DNA of 64,000 nt from Thermogemmatispora onikobensis (lineage in GTDB: Bacteria > Chloroflexota > Ktedonobacteria > Ktedonobacterales > Ktedonobacteraceae), in the NCBI RefSeq assembly GCF_001748285.1, contig NZ_BDGT01000003.1, forward strand, positions 1 to 64,000. The letters run 5' to 3'. Positions 55,737-64,000 of the stretch are shown piece after piece. The notes under the pieces were generated by a model. It was given only the letters and a program-made list of their open reading frames with translations. It was not told where the DNA came from and ran no database searches. Position numbers and translations under genes: made by a program. Every line of letters starts with the position of its first letter. Position 1 is the first letter of the stretch.

Positions 55737-56423
55737 TTAGTCCAGCAGGAAGCTGCCCATCAGCTCACGTCTGAGGGCTGCCTTGCTTTCTTCGTCAAGA
55801 GCCGTGGGTGTAGGAGCTGCCGGCCCGCCCTGCGCCGGAGCCGGTTCGTGCTCGCGTGAAGGCTCCGCACCCTGCGGCCCGGTTGATCCGGGATCAGCAC
55901 CCGCGCTGGCAAATGCTCCCAGCGGCCCCGTAGCTGCGGCAGCGAACTCATCAAGTAGTATTTCTTCAAGATAAGAAGGGGAGAGGCGTGGCCCCTCCAA
56001 GGGCGAAGCCTGGACCAGGGGCAAGGATTGAGCCATCTGCTGGGCCTCCAGCGGGCCGATCGAGGCTCTGATCTGCGTGATTTCCACAGGACGCTCCTCT
56101 GCCGGCGTTAGTCCTTGTGGACCCTGTCCCTCAGAATGCTCTTCCTGCCACTCTGGTTCCTGCTGGTAGGACGGCATTATGGCCATGTATTCAGGCTGCG
56201 CAGCAACCGCCGGCGCAGGAGCGGTGACCTGCCGCTCTACCGCACCCACGACAGCCAGGGGATAGCGCACCCCCAGAATCTCCACAAAAATTCCTCGCCC
56301 CTCACGCAGGTCCTGCAGCTGCTGACGCAGCTCGCGATTCTCTCTTTCAAGCTCTTCTAATAAACGCTGTTGGGTATAGATTGCTTCTAGCAGACGATCA
56401 AAGGTATCGCCACTTACTGCCAT
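55737..56423 (-). CDS. Hypothetical protein with N-terminal coiled coil
   Basis: 228 residues from the ATG at 56423 with GAGGAG upstream. Residues 5-45 form a coiled coil (TFDRLLEAIYTQQRLLEELERENRELRQQLQDLREGRG), followed by a short conserved-looking VEILGVRYPLAVVGAVERQ, and then a long acidic, Pro/Gly/Ala-rich region to about 210. The C-terminal LDEESKAALRRELMGSFLLD is a short helix. No membrane segment. A multimer with disordered arms is the likely picture; I do not recognise a family. Confidence 0.7.
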   Translation of the reverse strand: MAVSGDTFDRLLEAIYTQQRLLEELERENRELRQQLQDLREGRGIFVEILGVRYPLAVVGAVERQVTAPAPAVAAQPEYMAIMPSYQQEPEWQEEHSEGQGPQGLTPAEERPVEITQIRASIGPLEAQQMAQSLPLVQASPLEGPRLSPSYLEEILLDEFAAAATGPLGAFASAGADPGSTGPQGAEPSREHEPAPAQGGPAAPTPTALDEESKAALRRELMGSFLLD

Positions 56424-56926
56424 AGTATTCAGTTTCTCCTCTCCAGTTGCAGACCTGACGATCCGATCAGCCACGACCAACCGCTGCCCGCGAACGCTGG
56501 AGACAGACAAGATAGAGACGGACCATACCCCTTATTTGTACTTGACCCGCTCTCCTCCATGCCCCAGTTTGAGACAACCGCCGCTCTCTTGCCTCGTCCA
56601 GGCGCTGCTTCGGCCACCTCTCCCGCCACGCCACCAGGCAGATGCGAGCGCCTGTCACCAGGTCTGTCCGACCAGTGAAACAACGTGATTACCCGAGAAA
56701 CATTTCTTTGGCTTAGAACGGTTGAGCGGCAGCGAAGTAACAATGGCTGCGCTTTGACCAATGGCCCCGACTGAGACGTTTTCCCCTTGCCCCGGGTGAA
56801 GATTGCATGTTACAGTTATAGCCGGAACTACCGACGCGGCGGCTCAGGTTCCTACCCCTATTGGGTTAACCCAAAAAGGGGAGGGGCACACCCCAAGATC
56901 CTCTGAGCTCAGCTAAGGACTCTACA
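56424..56926. other. Divergent region with palindrome upstream of permease gene
   Basis: 503 bp. The main feature is the palindrome at 56855-56881. A GGGTGAA segment and AGCCGG/CCGGCT-like stems earlier reminded me of a c-di-AMP riboswitch, but its conserved 3' block is absent. The rest shows no gene. Confidence 0.5.
56855..56881. promoter_or_regulatory. Palindromic operator candidate before the permease gene
   Basis: Perfect 14-bp palindrome TTGGGTTAACCCAA (56861-56874), extended by CCCCT/AGGGG arms at 56855-56859 and 56877-56881. It lies 46 bp before the permease ATG. Resembles GntR-type operators in general form. Confidence 0.6.
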
Positions 56927-58945
56927 ATGCAGGAATCGGTGACACAGGCAACAACAACAGACCAGTCGCAGGAGCATCAGCCAGGCCGTGGCCGCCTCGG
57001 CCCCCTGCTTTGCTGGGCGGTCGTCTTCGCCGACATCGGCACCTCAGTGTACTATACACCCGGCATCCTCTACGTTACTGTGGGGAAACTGGCCGGGTTC
57101 TTTGTCCTCCTCACAATGTTCGTCTTCGTACTGCTCACCCTCAAGTACGCTGAGGTCTCGGCGCGTTTCCCCCAAGGTGGCGGCGTTGTCAGTGTGGCAG
57201 CCCACGCCCTGAATCCCTGGTTCGGCGCCTTGGGCGGTATGTTCATTCTCGTGGACTACTTCTTGACGGCGGCTTTGAGCTGTCTCTCAGGCATCTTTTA
57301 TTTCAGCGTTGTCTTCCCAGCCCTGGGGCCTAACGCTCTCTGGATCACGATCGCCGTGCTGGCCCTCTTGGGCTTTCTGAACTGGATCGGCATCACAGAA
57401 AGTGCGACGGTGAGCTTGATCGGCGCCTTGATCGCCTTTGTTAGCGATCTGGCCATTCTCGTCACGGTCTTTAGCCATATCTCGCCCGCTGAGGCCCTCC
57501 AGCTCTTCGAAAGCATGTTCGCGGGCAACGCCGTGACCCCGGTCAAGCTGCTGGTCGGCTTCGGAGGGGCCTTTCTGGCTTTCTCGGGCCTGGAGAGTAT
57601 CTCTCAGCTGTCGCCGGTTATGAAGACACCACGCAAAAGGGTCGCCGGCCTGGCGCTGCTGGTGGTCGTCGTTACGATCGGCCTCACCAGCCCCCTGCTG
57701 ACAACTTTCTCTACGCTCCTGCAACCTCAGGAGGCGGCTGACCCCCTCAAGAATAGCCAGCTTGTCTCGCTGCTGGCCGGCCACTGGGGCAATATCTGGC
57801 TCCAGAGTGAGGTGGCAATCAGCGCTAGCGCTTTGCTGGTCTTCGCGAGTAATACTGCGATTATCGGCGCTTACCATGTTTTCATGGCCCTTTCGCGCAT
57901 GGAGTTCTTGCCCTCCTTCGTGCTGAAGCGGAACCGCCTGCGTGGCACACCTCACTATTCGATCGCCCTGGCTACCGGCGTTCCAATCCTGGTCTTGTTG
58001 TTGGTTCACGGCCAGCTGGACTTGCTCGGCGATATGTACGCCTTTGGCCTGCTGGGAGCCTTCTCGTTGACCTGCCTCGGCCTGGATGTCGTTCGCTGGC
58101 GCGAGCGCCACACGGCGCAGAATCGCGCTGCCGCCCTGGCAGAGCTGCGCGCGAGCAGCCAGAATGGTCATGCACCTACAGAGACGGATCTGGCGCTCAC
58201 TTCCGAGAGTGGCCTGGCCCTTAATGGCCACCATGAGCTTCAGGCCCCACGACACCCCACTCACGGCGAGATTGTGGAGCGCTCCGAGCGCTCGTACGAG
58301 GGCTGGCGCGGCCTCTGGTATACCATCGATTTCTATCTGGGGATCATTACCACTTTCCTGGTGACACTGGCCTGGTCGATTAATCTGGTGGCCAAGCCAC
58401 TGGCTACGGCCTTCGGCGGCTCGGTCGCTCTCCTGGGCATGGGGGTAGCTTTCTATAACTACCGCAGCCACCGCCTGATGGGCCGCCTGCCTGTGCCAGT
58501 AACCACAATTGAGGACCACCTCCACGGCTCCATTCTGGCTGTGCTGACAGCCCACAATCCTCATAACGAGGATGTGATCCGTACAGCAATCCACAGTGCC
58601 GACGGGCGCCCGGTGGTCTTTCTCTATGTCGGCGAGCCGCGCGTGGCTCGCACGCCACGCCTCTTCGAGGTAGTTGATCCCTACCTGGAGGATGAACAGG
58701 CCAAAGAACTCTTCGGCAAGGCCGAGAGCCAGGCTCGCCGCGCTAAAATCAGTACTCGCCGCTACGTCTACCGCCCCTATGAGCCGGGAACAATCGCCCG
58801 CGTCTGGCAGATCGTTCACCCTCACGATACGATTGTTCCCGCGAACGAGGTGCCCAGGATCGAGGATATCAATCCCGATCGCATCAGTTACGAGATTACG
58901 CCAGGTGGCGGCATGCAGGTCGCACATATGGTGAAGCGTTGGTAA
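56927..58945 (+). CDS. APC-superfamily amino-acid permease with C-terminal USP-like domain
   Basis: 672 residues; AAGGA precedes the ATG. Residues ~25-400 and ~465-530 hold about 12 hydrophobic segments: WAVVFADIGTSVYYTPGILY opens TM1 with the unwound GTS of APC/KUP-type carriers, then ARFPQGGGVVSVAAHAL, GFGGAFLAFSGLESISQLSPVM (TM6). The C-terminal 140 residues are soluble and Rossmann-like (SILAVLTAHNPHNEDVIRTAIHS, PVVFLYVGEPRV, an IVHPHDTIVP strand), as in universal-stress-protein-like tails of permeases. The substrate is probably an amino acid or cation; not decidable. A linker of 70 hydrophilic residues (about 395-455) separates two TM groups. Confidence 0.85.
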   Translation: MQESVTQATTTDQSQEHQPGRGRLGPLLCWAVVFADIGTSVYYTPGILYVTVGKLAGFFVLLTMFVFVLLTLKYAEVSARFPQGGGVVSVAAHALNPWFGALGGMFILVDYFLTAALSCLSGIFYFSVVFPALGPNALWITIAVLALLGFLNWIGITESATVSLIGALIAFVSDLAILVTVFSHISPAEALQLFESMFAGNAVTPVKLLVGFGGAFLAFSGLESISQLSPVMKTPRKRVAGLALLVVVVTIGLTSPLLTTFSTLLQPQEAADPLKNSQLVSLLAGHWGNIWLQSEVAISASALLVFASNTAIIGAYHVFMALSRMEFLPSFVLKRNRLRGTPHYSIALATGVPILVLLLVHGQLDLLGDMYAFGLLGAFSLTCLGLDVVRWRERHTAQNRAAALAELRASSQNGHAPTETDLALTSESGLALNGHHELQAPRHPTHGEIVERSERSYEGWRGLWYTIDFYLGIITTFLVTLAWSINLVAKPLATAFGGSVALLGMGVAFYNYRSHRLMGRLPVPVTTIEDHLHGSILAVLTAHNPHNEDVIRTAIHSADGRPVVFLYVGEPRVARTPRLFEVVDPYLEDEQAKELFGKAESQARRAKISTRRYVYRPYEPGTIARVWQIVHPHDTIVPANEVPRIEDINPDRISYEITPGGGMQVAHMVKRW

Positions 58946-59238
58946 AGTAATGAGGTCGGCAGGCGTTCAAGAGGCCCTCAGCTAGAGGGCGCCGCCGCTC
59001 GACTCATGCCAACCGGTCGCCTCAATGCAGAGTGGGCACAGAGCCATGCCCACTCGTAGGGGAGCAGGGCCCACAGCCTGGCCGAGCGACTCGCGCGGTC
59101 GCCACTGTCCGCCTCGCTCGGGGCTGCGGTTCTAACCGTGGTACAATAAAGGTTGTGAACTCTCTCTAGCTGAGCTACGCTGACAGATCCTGTTTACCAA
59201 CGTATTTGTCGCTGTTGATGGAGGAAGGAGCAACACGT

Positions 59239-60162
59239 ATGAACGAGCGCATTCGCGAGATTCTAAGCTGGTACGCCGGCGAGAACCCCGGCGTCTTAAC
59301 GAACCTGGCCCGTATTCTGAATCATGGCCGCCTGGGAGGAACCGGGAAGCTGGTGATCTTGCCAGTCGATCAGGGCTTCGAGCATGGCCCTGCGCGGAGC
59401 TTCGCGCCGAACCCGGCTGGCTATGATCCTCGCTACCATTTCCAGCTGGCGATCGAGTCTGGCTGCAATGCCTACGCTGCCCCCCTGGGCTTCCTGGAGG
59501 CCGGCGCCGCAGAGTTCGCTGGCGAGATCCCTCTCATTCTGAAGTGCAATAACCACGACCTGCTCTACGAGTCACGCGATCCTCTGCCAGCTCTCACTTC
59601 GAGCGTCGAGGATGCTCTGCGCCTCGGTTGCTCGGCGATCGGCTTTACAATCTATCCCGGCTCGGCTGCCCGCGATACGATGTATGAGGAGCTGCGCGAG
59701 CTGACTCGCCAGGCCAAGGACCACGGCCTGGCCGTGGTGGTCTGGTCCTATCCCCGCGGCAGTGGCCTGAGCAAGGAGGGCGAGACAGCCATCGATGTGG
59801 TCTCCTATGCCGTGCATATCGCCGCCCAGCTCGGCGCAAACATCATTAAGGTGAAGCTCCCCAGTGAGAAGATTGAAAAGCCGGAGGCGCAAAAGGTTTA
59901 CCAGAAGTATGAAATTCCGATCGCTACCCTGGCTGATCGCGTGCGCCATGTCGTCCAGAGCGCCTTTAATGGCCGGCGCATTGTGATCTTCTCGGGCGGG
60001 CCGGCGGCTGCCGACGAGCAGGTCTTTGAGGAGGTGCGCGCCATTCGCGATGGCGGCGGCTTCGGCTCGATCATTGGTCGCAATTCTTTCCAGCGCCGCA
60101 AGGAGGAGGCCCTGCGCTTCCTGAGCACCGTGATGGGCATCTACGAGGGGTCGAGCCGCTAG
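59239..60162 (+). CDS. fbaB: Class I (DhnA-type) fructose-bisphosphate aldolase
   Basis: 307 residues from the ATG at 59239, with GGAGGAAGGAG upstream; an earlier in-frame start at 59206 is less likely. The archaeal/DhnA pattern is clear: VILPVDQGFEHGP (Asp44, binding the substrate), NAYAAPLGFLE, LILKCNNHDLLY, Schiff-base Lys in NIIKVKLPSEK (204 or 206), FSGGPAAADE and the phosphate-binding GFGSIIGRNSFQR. It cleaves fructose 1,6-bisphosphate, the end product of the fru operon 15 kb upstream. A TACAAT -10 lies at 59142-59147 without a good -35. Confidence 0.92.
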   Translation: MNERIREILSWYAGENPGVLTNLARILNHGRLGGTGKLVILPVDQGFEHGPARSFAPNPAGYDPRYHFQLAIESGCNAYAAPLGFLEAGAAEFAGEIPLILKCNNHDLLYESRDPLPALTSSVEDALRLGCSAIGFTIYPGSAARDTMYEELRELTRQAKDHGLAVVVWSYPRGSGLSKEGETAIDVVSYAVHIAAQLGANIIKVKLPSEKIEKPEAQKVYQKYEIPIATLADRVRHVVQSAFNGRRIVIFSGGPAAADEQVFEEVRAIRDGGGFGSIIGRNSFQRRKEEALRFLSTVMGIYEGSSR

Positions 60163-60459
60163 GCGTAGCTGTCCTGCCCACAAGCGCGCTGGGTTGCGTT
60201 GTCCAGCGCTGCTGCCTGAAATGTCCCTGGGGCGGGTCACTTTGGTTTGGAAGCGACCCGCCCTGGTTATTGCTTTGGCTCAGCGCTAGAATGGGCAGCA
60301 AGCAGCTCGGCCCGCCTCAGCGCTTGACCTGGCTACCTGTTTTTCTTTTCCAGAATGGCTTGTTTCCCTCACCATCCTGCCTTCTTGTTCGCTTGTTTGC
60401 CTCTTTTCGCCTTGTCTGGACTGCCCCTTGAGCGGGTTTGCTCCGCGTTGACTGCTCTG

Positions 60460-61836
60460 CTAGCGCGCTCCCCGGACCTGCTTGATGGCGAGGGTGCCGA
60501 TGGCAAAATAGAGCGTGGTCACAGCAAAGAGGACAGTGTAGCCGAGATGATTGGGCAGGCTCTGCAGTAGCTGGAGGATGACGCCGCCGATGGCCGTCCC
60601 TATGACCTGGGGGAGAATGCCCATCATTGACCAGAAGCCCATAAATTTACCGGCCTCGTTGGTTGGTGGCAGCACATCGGTGGTCAAGGCCCAGTCGACG
60701 CTCGTGTAGGCCCCGAAGCCGATACCGAAGATGAGACCCGCAATTAAAGCTCCATATTGGGTCTGAAAGAAGATGAAGACCAGACAGACAATGGCCATCA
60801 TTGCCCCAGAAAGATAGACCAGTCCTTTACGGCCCCAGTGATCCGAGGCCCAACCGCCGACGATCGAGGTCAACAGAGCCGTGAGCAAGAGCGCCGGTTG
60901 AAAGACGAGTCCGTTGAAGAACTCACCCGAGAAAGGGGTATTGTAGATAATGGTCCGTACCCCGGGCCCTCCCAGAACGTTGTCAAAGTAGTATTGCAGG
61001 AAGTAGTAGACGGTCCAGATCCCCATCATGACAAGAAGCCTGGCGAGCAGTACCCAGGCCATGTCAGGATAGTGGAGGGGATTGAAGAGAAAGCGTCTGA
61101 CGAAGCGTCTGAAGCTGAAACGCTCCTGACCTACCAGGGAGAGGGGCGTTTCTTTGACGGTGAGAACCGTGTAGGCAACGAAGATGATCTGGACAGCAGC
61201 AATAAGGAGGAAGATCTGAACAATCTCTTGACGGTAAACGGGAAGGGGATCGTGCTTGTTGACAATGGCTCCAGCTACCAGCGAGCCGACGGCTGTTCCC
61301 AGGAGCGAAAGAAGTCCATTGAAGCCGGCAGCAAGGCCACGCTGGCTCTGGGGAACTTTGTCAGCAATGATAGCGCTCCAGGGAGAGTTAGCGACGTTGT
61401 TGGTGATCTGGAGAAGAATGAAGAGGACGGCAAAGAGGACGAGCAAGGCCGTCGAGCTGGCCCAGCCGGGGGCAAAGGCGAAAGCTACCAGGACGACGAT
61501 ATTGAAGATGGTGCCGATGATCATGAAGGGACGCCGCCGCCCCAGGCGGAAGGTGGCATAGTCAGAGATGGCCCCGATCAGCGGATTGACAATTACGGCG
61601 ACAATGGTCCCCCAAAGAACAACAGTGGTGAGGTTGATGGCTTCCTGGCTGACCGGCAGGAATTTGGCCACCATGCTGGGGATGACAATGGCCAGCAGCG
61701 CCTGCCAGTGAAAGTTGTTGGCGAACCAAAAGACGTTGATGTTAATATGTTCGAGGAGCGACACTCGACGGATGGGAAGCTCCGCAGCCGCTGCGGCGCT
61801 CATGGCCACTTCGCCTGAGTCTTTGCCGATTTCCAT
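60460..61836 (-). CDS. Major-facilitator/GPH-type sugar:cation symporter-like transporter
   Basis: 458 residues from the ATG at 61836 with GGGGGAG upstream; the longer frame is not coding. Twelve predicted hydrophobic segments. The loop 2-3 motif is ISDYATFRLGRRRPFMIIG, matching the GPH (melibiose/glucuronide) and MFS families; the central loop holds the long SLVGQERFSFRRFVRRFLF stretch and the second half repeats GGWASDHWGRKGLVYLSG. It probably imports a sugar or related metabolite with H+ or Na+. A leftward promoter is at 61984-62013. Its substrate is not evident from the divergent partner, another MFS protein. Confidence 0.87.
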   Translation of the reverse strand: MEIGKDSGEVAMSAAAAAELPIRRVSLLEHININVFWFANNFHWQALLAIVIPSMVAKFLPVSQEAINLTTVVLWGTIVAVIVNPLIGAISDYATFRLGRRRPFMIIGTIFNIVVLVAFAFAPGWASSTALLVLFAVLFILLQITNNVANSPWSAIIADKVPQSQRGLAAGFNGLLSLLGTAVGSLVAGAIVNKHDPLPVYRQEIVQIFLLIAAVQIIFVAYTVLTVKETPLSLVGQERFSFRRFVRRFLFNPLHYPDMAWVLLARLLVMMGIWTVYYFLQYYFDNVLGGPGVRTIIYNTPFSGEFFNGLVFQPALLLTALLTSIVGGWASDHWGRKGLVYLSGAMMAIVCLVFIFFQTQYGALIAGLIFGIGFGAYTSVDWALTTDVLPPTNEAGKFMGFWSMMGILPQVIGTAIGGVILQLLQSLPNHLGYTVLFAVTTLYFAIGTLAIKQVRGAR

Positions 61837-62252
61837 GAGGTTTCTCCCCCTCTCTTCTCTTGGCCTGGGTCTGACCTCCGGTCTGGCTGACGGCTCAGAC
61901 ACGGGTGAGAGACCAGCTGATCTGCCTTGCCAACGCTGGCGGCACACTACATTGCCTCTCCCTCTGCCCGTGCTTATAGCAAGACTGTACCCGCTCCTCT
62001 GCACATCTGTCAAGTCTTGACTCTCTATGCCCTCTTCTGCCCGCATATGACCCCGGCTGCCAGGCACTTGACGCCCCGCTCTCTGGCTGGCATCCTTTTT
62101 CTGCGTGGAGCAGGGAGATGGTCCAGGCGACAATCGCCAGCGGCGGCCTCTCCGGGACCGCGTCGCCAGGCTGCGGCTTCGCTCCGTGATCCGCAAGTCT
62201 GGTCATGACTGCTCGTGCTTGCTCCAGTCTGGTTAGCAAGGAAGGGTTCTTG
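61837..62252. other. Divergent region between two transporter genes
   Basis: 416 bp. It includes the leftward promoter (61984-62013) with a small TCAAG-t-CTTGA inverted repeat (62010-62020) at its -35 end. No clear rightward promoter and no gene. Confidence 0.5.
61984..62013 (-). promoter_or_regulatory. Promoter of the GPH/MFS transporter gene
   Basis: On the minus strand: TTGACA (62013-62008), 18-bp spacer, TACAGT (61989-61984). Confidence 0.6.
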
Positions 62253-63515
62253 ATGCACTTTTTCTCATTTGAAACACGACGCAGTGCACCCTGGCGTATT
62301 TTTGCAGCCTGTCTGACGCTGCTGATTCTGACAGTGCAATACACGAATTATAGCCCGCTGATCCCCGAGCTGCGAGCCACGCTACAGATCAGCGCCGGTG
62401 AGGTCGGCCTCTTCTCAACCCTCCTCTTCCTGGGTCTTTCCCTGGCCTATTTGCCTGCAGGCGTGCTGATCGATCGCTACGGCGCTCGTCCGGTGCTGCT
62501 GGCCTCGACGCTGCTGGCCACCGGCGGGGCTTTGTTGTTTCCCTTGATTCCACACTTCGGCTGGTTGTTGGCGATGCGGCTCGTGACGGGGTTGGGAATC
62601 GGTGGGGCTTTCGTGGCGGGCGCCAGCGTGGCGGCAGGCACTGGTCGCCTGGCGGCCCTGGGCCAGGGTCTCTACGGCGGCTCAACTCAGGTCGGGGCGG
62701 GCCTGGGCCTGCTCCTGAGTCCTTATCTTGCACGGCTGTTCGGCTGGCGCGGTGCTTTCTTTTGCTGGGGCTTGCCGGGCCTGCTCGGCGCGGTGATCTG
62801 GCTGCTGGTGGACGTTGAGGAGCAGCGCCCGCTGCGCCAGGGAGGACTCAGAGACGGGCTACGTTCGAGAGCGGTTTGGAGTCTGGGACTGGCCCACATG
62901 GGGACCTTCGGTTTGGGGAACGCCATCGCTACCTGGCTCGCACTCTACCTGGTGCAGTTGGATCACCTGCCGCTGACGCTCGCAGCGACCTGTGGCTCGC
63001 TGGCCTTGCTGAGCGGCATGCTCTTCCGTCCGTTAGGGGGCCTGGTCCTTGGGCGGCACTGGCTGGGAAGTATCACCCTCCTGCGTCTGATGGCCTTGCT
63101 CTGCTCGGGAGGTGTCATCTGCCTGGCACTGCCCTGGCATAGCACCCTGCTGAGCGGAATCGGCATCACTTTGACAGCGATTGGCTCTAGCGCTCCCTAC
63201 GCGGCCATCTTCAATGAGGCCGCTTCGCTGCGCAGCGTTGGCAAAGGCGTGGCCCAAAGCCTGGTGAGCGTGATCTCTTCGCCTACGCTGATCATGGGTC
63301 CACCCCTGATCGGTTTCTTGCTCGACCAGACGGCCAGTTACAGCGACGCTTTCGGGACAATGCTCCTCTTTAGCGCCGTGGCCATTGTTGCCGCACTGGT
63401 CGCTGGACCAGCTACCGCCCGCGAGCAGTGGAGCGCCTCCTATCCTGCGATTGACCCTATTCAAGGCGCAGCGACTACCTCGGATGACCCTTTGCCCTCC
63501 ACTCGCAGCGAATGA
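62253..63515 (+). CDS. MFS transporter (NarK/CynX-like)
   Basis: 420 residues from the ATG at 62253 with AAGGAAGG upstream. Twelve hydrophobic segments; loop 2-3 LIDRYGARPVLLAS is the MFS A-motif, AMRLVTGLGIGGAFVAGAS and GLYGGSTQVGAGLGLLL are TM4-5, and the second half has FRPLGGLVLGRHWLGS. The glycine-rich TM5 recalls the nitrate/cyanate (CynX/NimT/NarK) subgroups but no signature settles it. The C-terminal 25 residues are polar. It is divergent from the other transporter, and tRNA-Glu follows 135 bp on. Confidence 0.86.
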   Translation: MHFFSFETRRSAPWRIFAACLTLLILTVQYTNYSPLIPELRATLQISAGEVGLFSTLLFLGLSLAYLPAGVLIDRYGARPVLLASTLLATGGALLFPLIPHFGWLLAMRLVTGLGIGGAFVAGASVAAGTGRLAALGQGLYGGSTQVGAGLGLLLSPYLARLFGWRGAFFCWGLPGLLGAVIWLLVDVEEQRPLRQGGLRDGLRSRAVWSLGLAHMGTFGLGNAIATWLALYLVQLDHLPLTLAATCGSLALLSGMLFRPLGGLVLGRHWLGSITLLRLMALLCSGGVICLALPWHSTLLSGIGITLTAIGSSAPYAAIFNEAASLRSVGKGVAQSLVSVISSPTLIMGPPLIGFLLDQTASYSDAFGTMLLFSAVAIVAALVAGPATAREQWSASYPAIDPIQGAATTSDDPLPSTRSE

Positions 63516-63590
63516 CTGGCAGCAAACCTGCAGCCAGCTGGCCTCGATTTTAGCCAGCACGCGCGATGGTGGTCCCTGTGAGAAAAGTAC

Positions 63591-63619
63591 TTGACAAATG
63601 GCAAAGGGTAGGATATGAT
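63591..63619 (+). promoter_or_regulatory. Promoter of tRNA-Glu
   Basis: Perfect TTGACA (63591-63596), 17-bp spacer, TATGAT (63614-63619), about 30 bp before the tRNA. Confidence 0.8.
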
Positions 63620-63649
63620 ACTTGCCGTCAGCAAGTGAGTCGCTCATGT

Positions 63650-63723
63650 GGCGCATTCGTCTAGCGGTCTAGGACACCGCCCTCTCAAGGCGGAGATCAC
63701 GGGTTCAAATCCCGTATGCGCTA
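63650..63723 (+). tRNA. tRNA-Glu (anticodon CTC)
   Basis: Cloverleaf: acceptor GGCGCAT/ATGCGCT with a G-T first pair, D arm GTCTAGCGGTCTAGGAC, anticodon stem CCGCC/GGCGG around loop CTCTCAA (CTC at 34-36), T arm ACGGG-TTCAAAT-CCCGT, discriminator A. CCA is not encoded. It has its own promoter and terminator, so it is transcribed alone. Confidence 0.95.
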
Positions 63724-63732
63724 CCCCTTCCT

Positions 63733-63759
63733 GCCCGAGGCGTGCGCCTCGGGCCTTTT
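63733..63759 (+). terminator. Terminator of tRNA-Glu
   Basis: 9-bp stem GCCCGAGGC (63733-63741) with GCCTCGGGC (63746-63754), GTGC loop, then CTTTT. Confidence 0.8.
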
Positions 63760-63937
63760 ACTGTTGCGTGCTCCTTTCTCCTTCTCTACCGCACCACCGT
63801 CTTAGCAATCAAGCCATACGCTCGTCTGTATCCATCCCCCTCCCCTCCGATCCGCTGCTTTCGCAGGAGAGTACTCCAGGGCTTCGGCCCAGGCGGCCTT
63901 CAACCACCTCACTGCCGGGCTTTTTCACCGGAAACCC

Positions 63938-63966
63938 TTGACAGATGGCCACGAATAAGGTATGAT
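63938..63966 (+). promoter_or_regulatory. Promoter, probably of a tRNA just beyond the window
   Basis: TTGACA (63938-63943), 17-bp spacer, TATGAT (63961-63966). The -10 end and the following bases resemble the tRNA-Glu promoter, including GCCRNCAGCA a few bases later, so another stable RNA gene is expected right after base 64000. Confidence 0.6.
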
Positions 63967-64000
63967 AACCGCTGCCAGCAGGTGAGCACCTGCTGACGCA

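Noticed and set aside
56760-56926. Possible c-di-AMP (ydaO) riboswitch before the permease gene
   Set aside because: A GGGTGAA segment and stems are present, but the conserved CAGCTAACCTCG-type 3' block is missing.
57287-58927. 546-codon minus-strand frame inside the permease gene
   Set aside because: The sense strand encodes a clear membrane transporter; the antisense product is His/Gln/Arg-rich noise.
60757-61818. 353-codon plus-strand frame opposite the GPH/MFS transporter
   Set aside because: Shadow of the transporter; highly charged low-complexity product and no start site.

Overview
The window is GC-rich bacterial chromosome, densely packed and without rRNA, integrases or intact insertion sequences. 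Several traits point to a filamentous Chloroflexota of the Ktedonobacteria, possibly a Thermogemmatispora-like thermophile: a very large SARP/BTAD-AAA-TPR regulator, a tricorn protease in a bacterium, an archaeal-type class I aldolase, a SufU scaffold, actinobacterial-style rhodanese, and good sigma-70-type promoters with 17-18 bp spacers. This placement is inference from gene style; no phylogenetic marker such as 16S rRNA is present.

Layout. 1-5 kb: the 3' part of a beta-propeller gene, facing a leftward three-gene cluster (O-methyltransferase, FAD oxidoreductase, PHP phosphoesterase). 5-9.6 kb: the 1,511-residue regulator. 10-15.6 kb: RecD2 helicase, rhodanese, SufU, a uracil-DNA-glycosylase-family protein overlapping a flavin reductase. 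15.9-20.7 kb: FecCD-type permease, an ABC ATPase with an extra C-terminal domain, a ThiS/MoaD-like protein without the usual Gly-Gly tail, and ComM/YifB. 21-22.3 kb: a small AT-rich island with two tandem excisionase-type HTH genes, a repeat array at their promoter and an unknown gene. 22.5-32.9 kb: lipid kinase, endonuclease III, class V aminotransferase, a gene interrupted by an in-frame amber codon, a DUF-type protein, acetate kinase, a pyrE-pyrF-pyrD operon and a membrane-anchored FKBP. 33-39 kb: tricorn protease, a small membrane protein, HutF-like deiminase. 39-47.6 kb: a complete fructose phosphotransferase locus (LacI regulator, EIIA-HPr-EI fusion, 1-phosphofructokinase, EIIBC), then a decayed glycoside hydrolase and a second LacI regulator. 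48-64 kb: membrane and hydrolase genes, a SpeD-family decarboxylase, UvrB, hypothetical proteins, an amino-acid permease fused to a USP-like tail, class I aldolase, two MFS-type transporters and tRNA-Glu(CTC).

How the parts fit. The fructose locus carries its own EI and HPr, so it should import and double-phosphorylate fructose without other PTS genes; its product, fructose 1,6-bisphosphate, is the substrate of the class I aldolase 15 kb away. A GTAATCGTTTAC-type operator sits at the same distance from the -35 box both at the fructose promoter and before the second LacI gene, which suggests shared or related control. Repair genes (RecD2, UDG, Nth, UvrB) and sulfur/Fe-S genes (rhodanese, SufU, aminotransferase V) are scattered rather than in operons.

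I found no CRISPR array, prophage, defence island or clear new multi-gene system. The most unusual items are the HTH/repeat island at 21-22 kb, the amber-interrupted gene at 26.2 kb, the glycoside hydrolase remnant at 45.7-46.2 kb, the repeated LacI operator geometry, and the orphan ABC importer with its extra domain.
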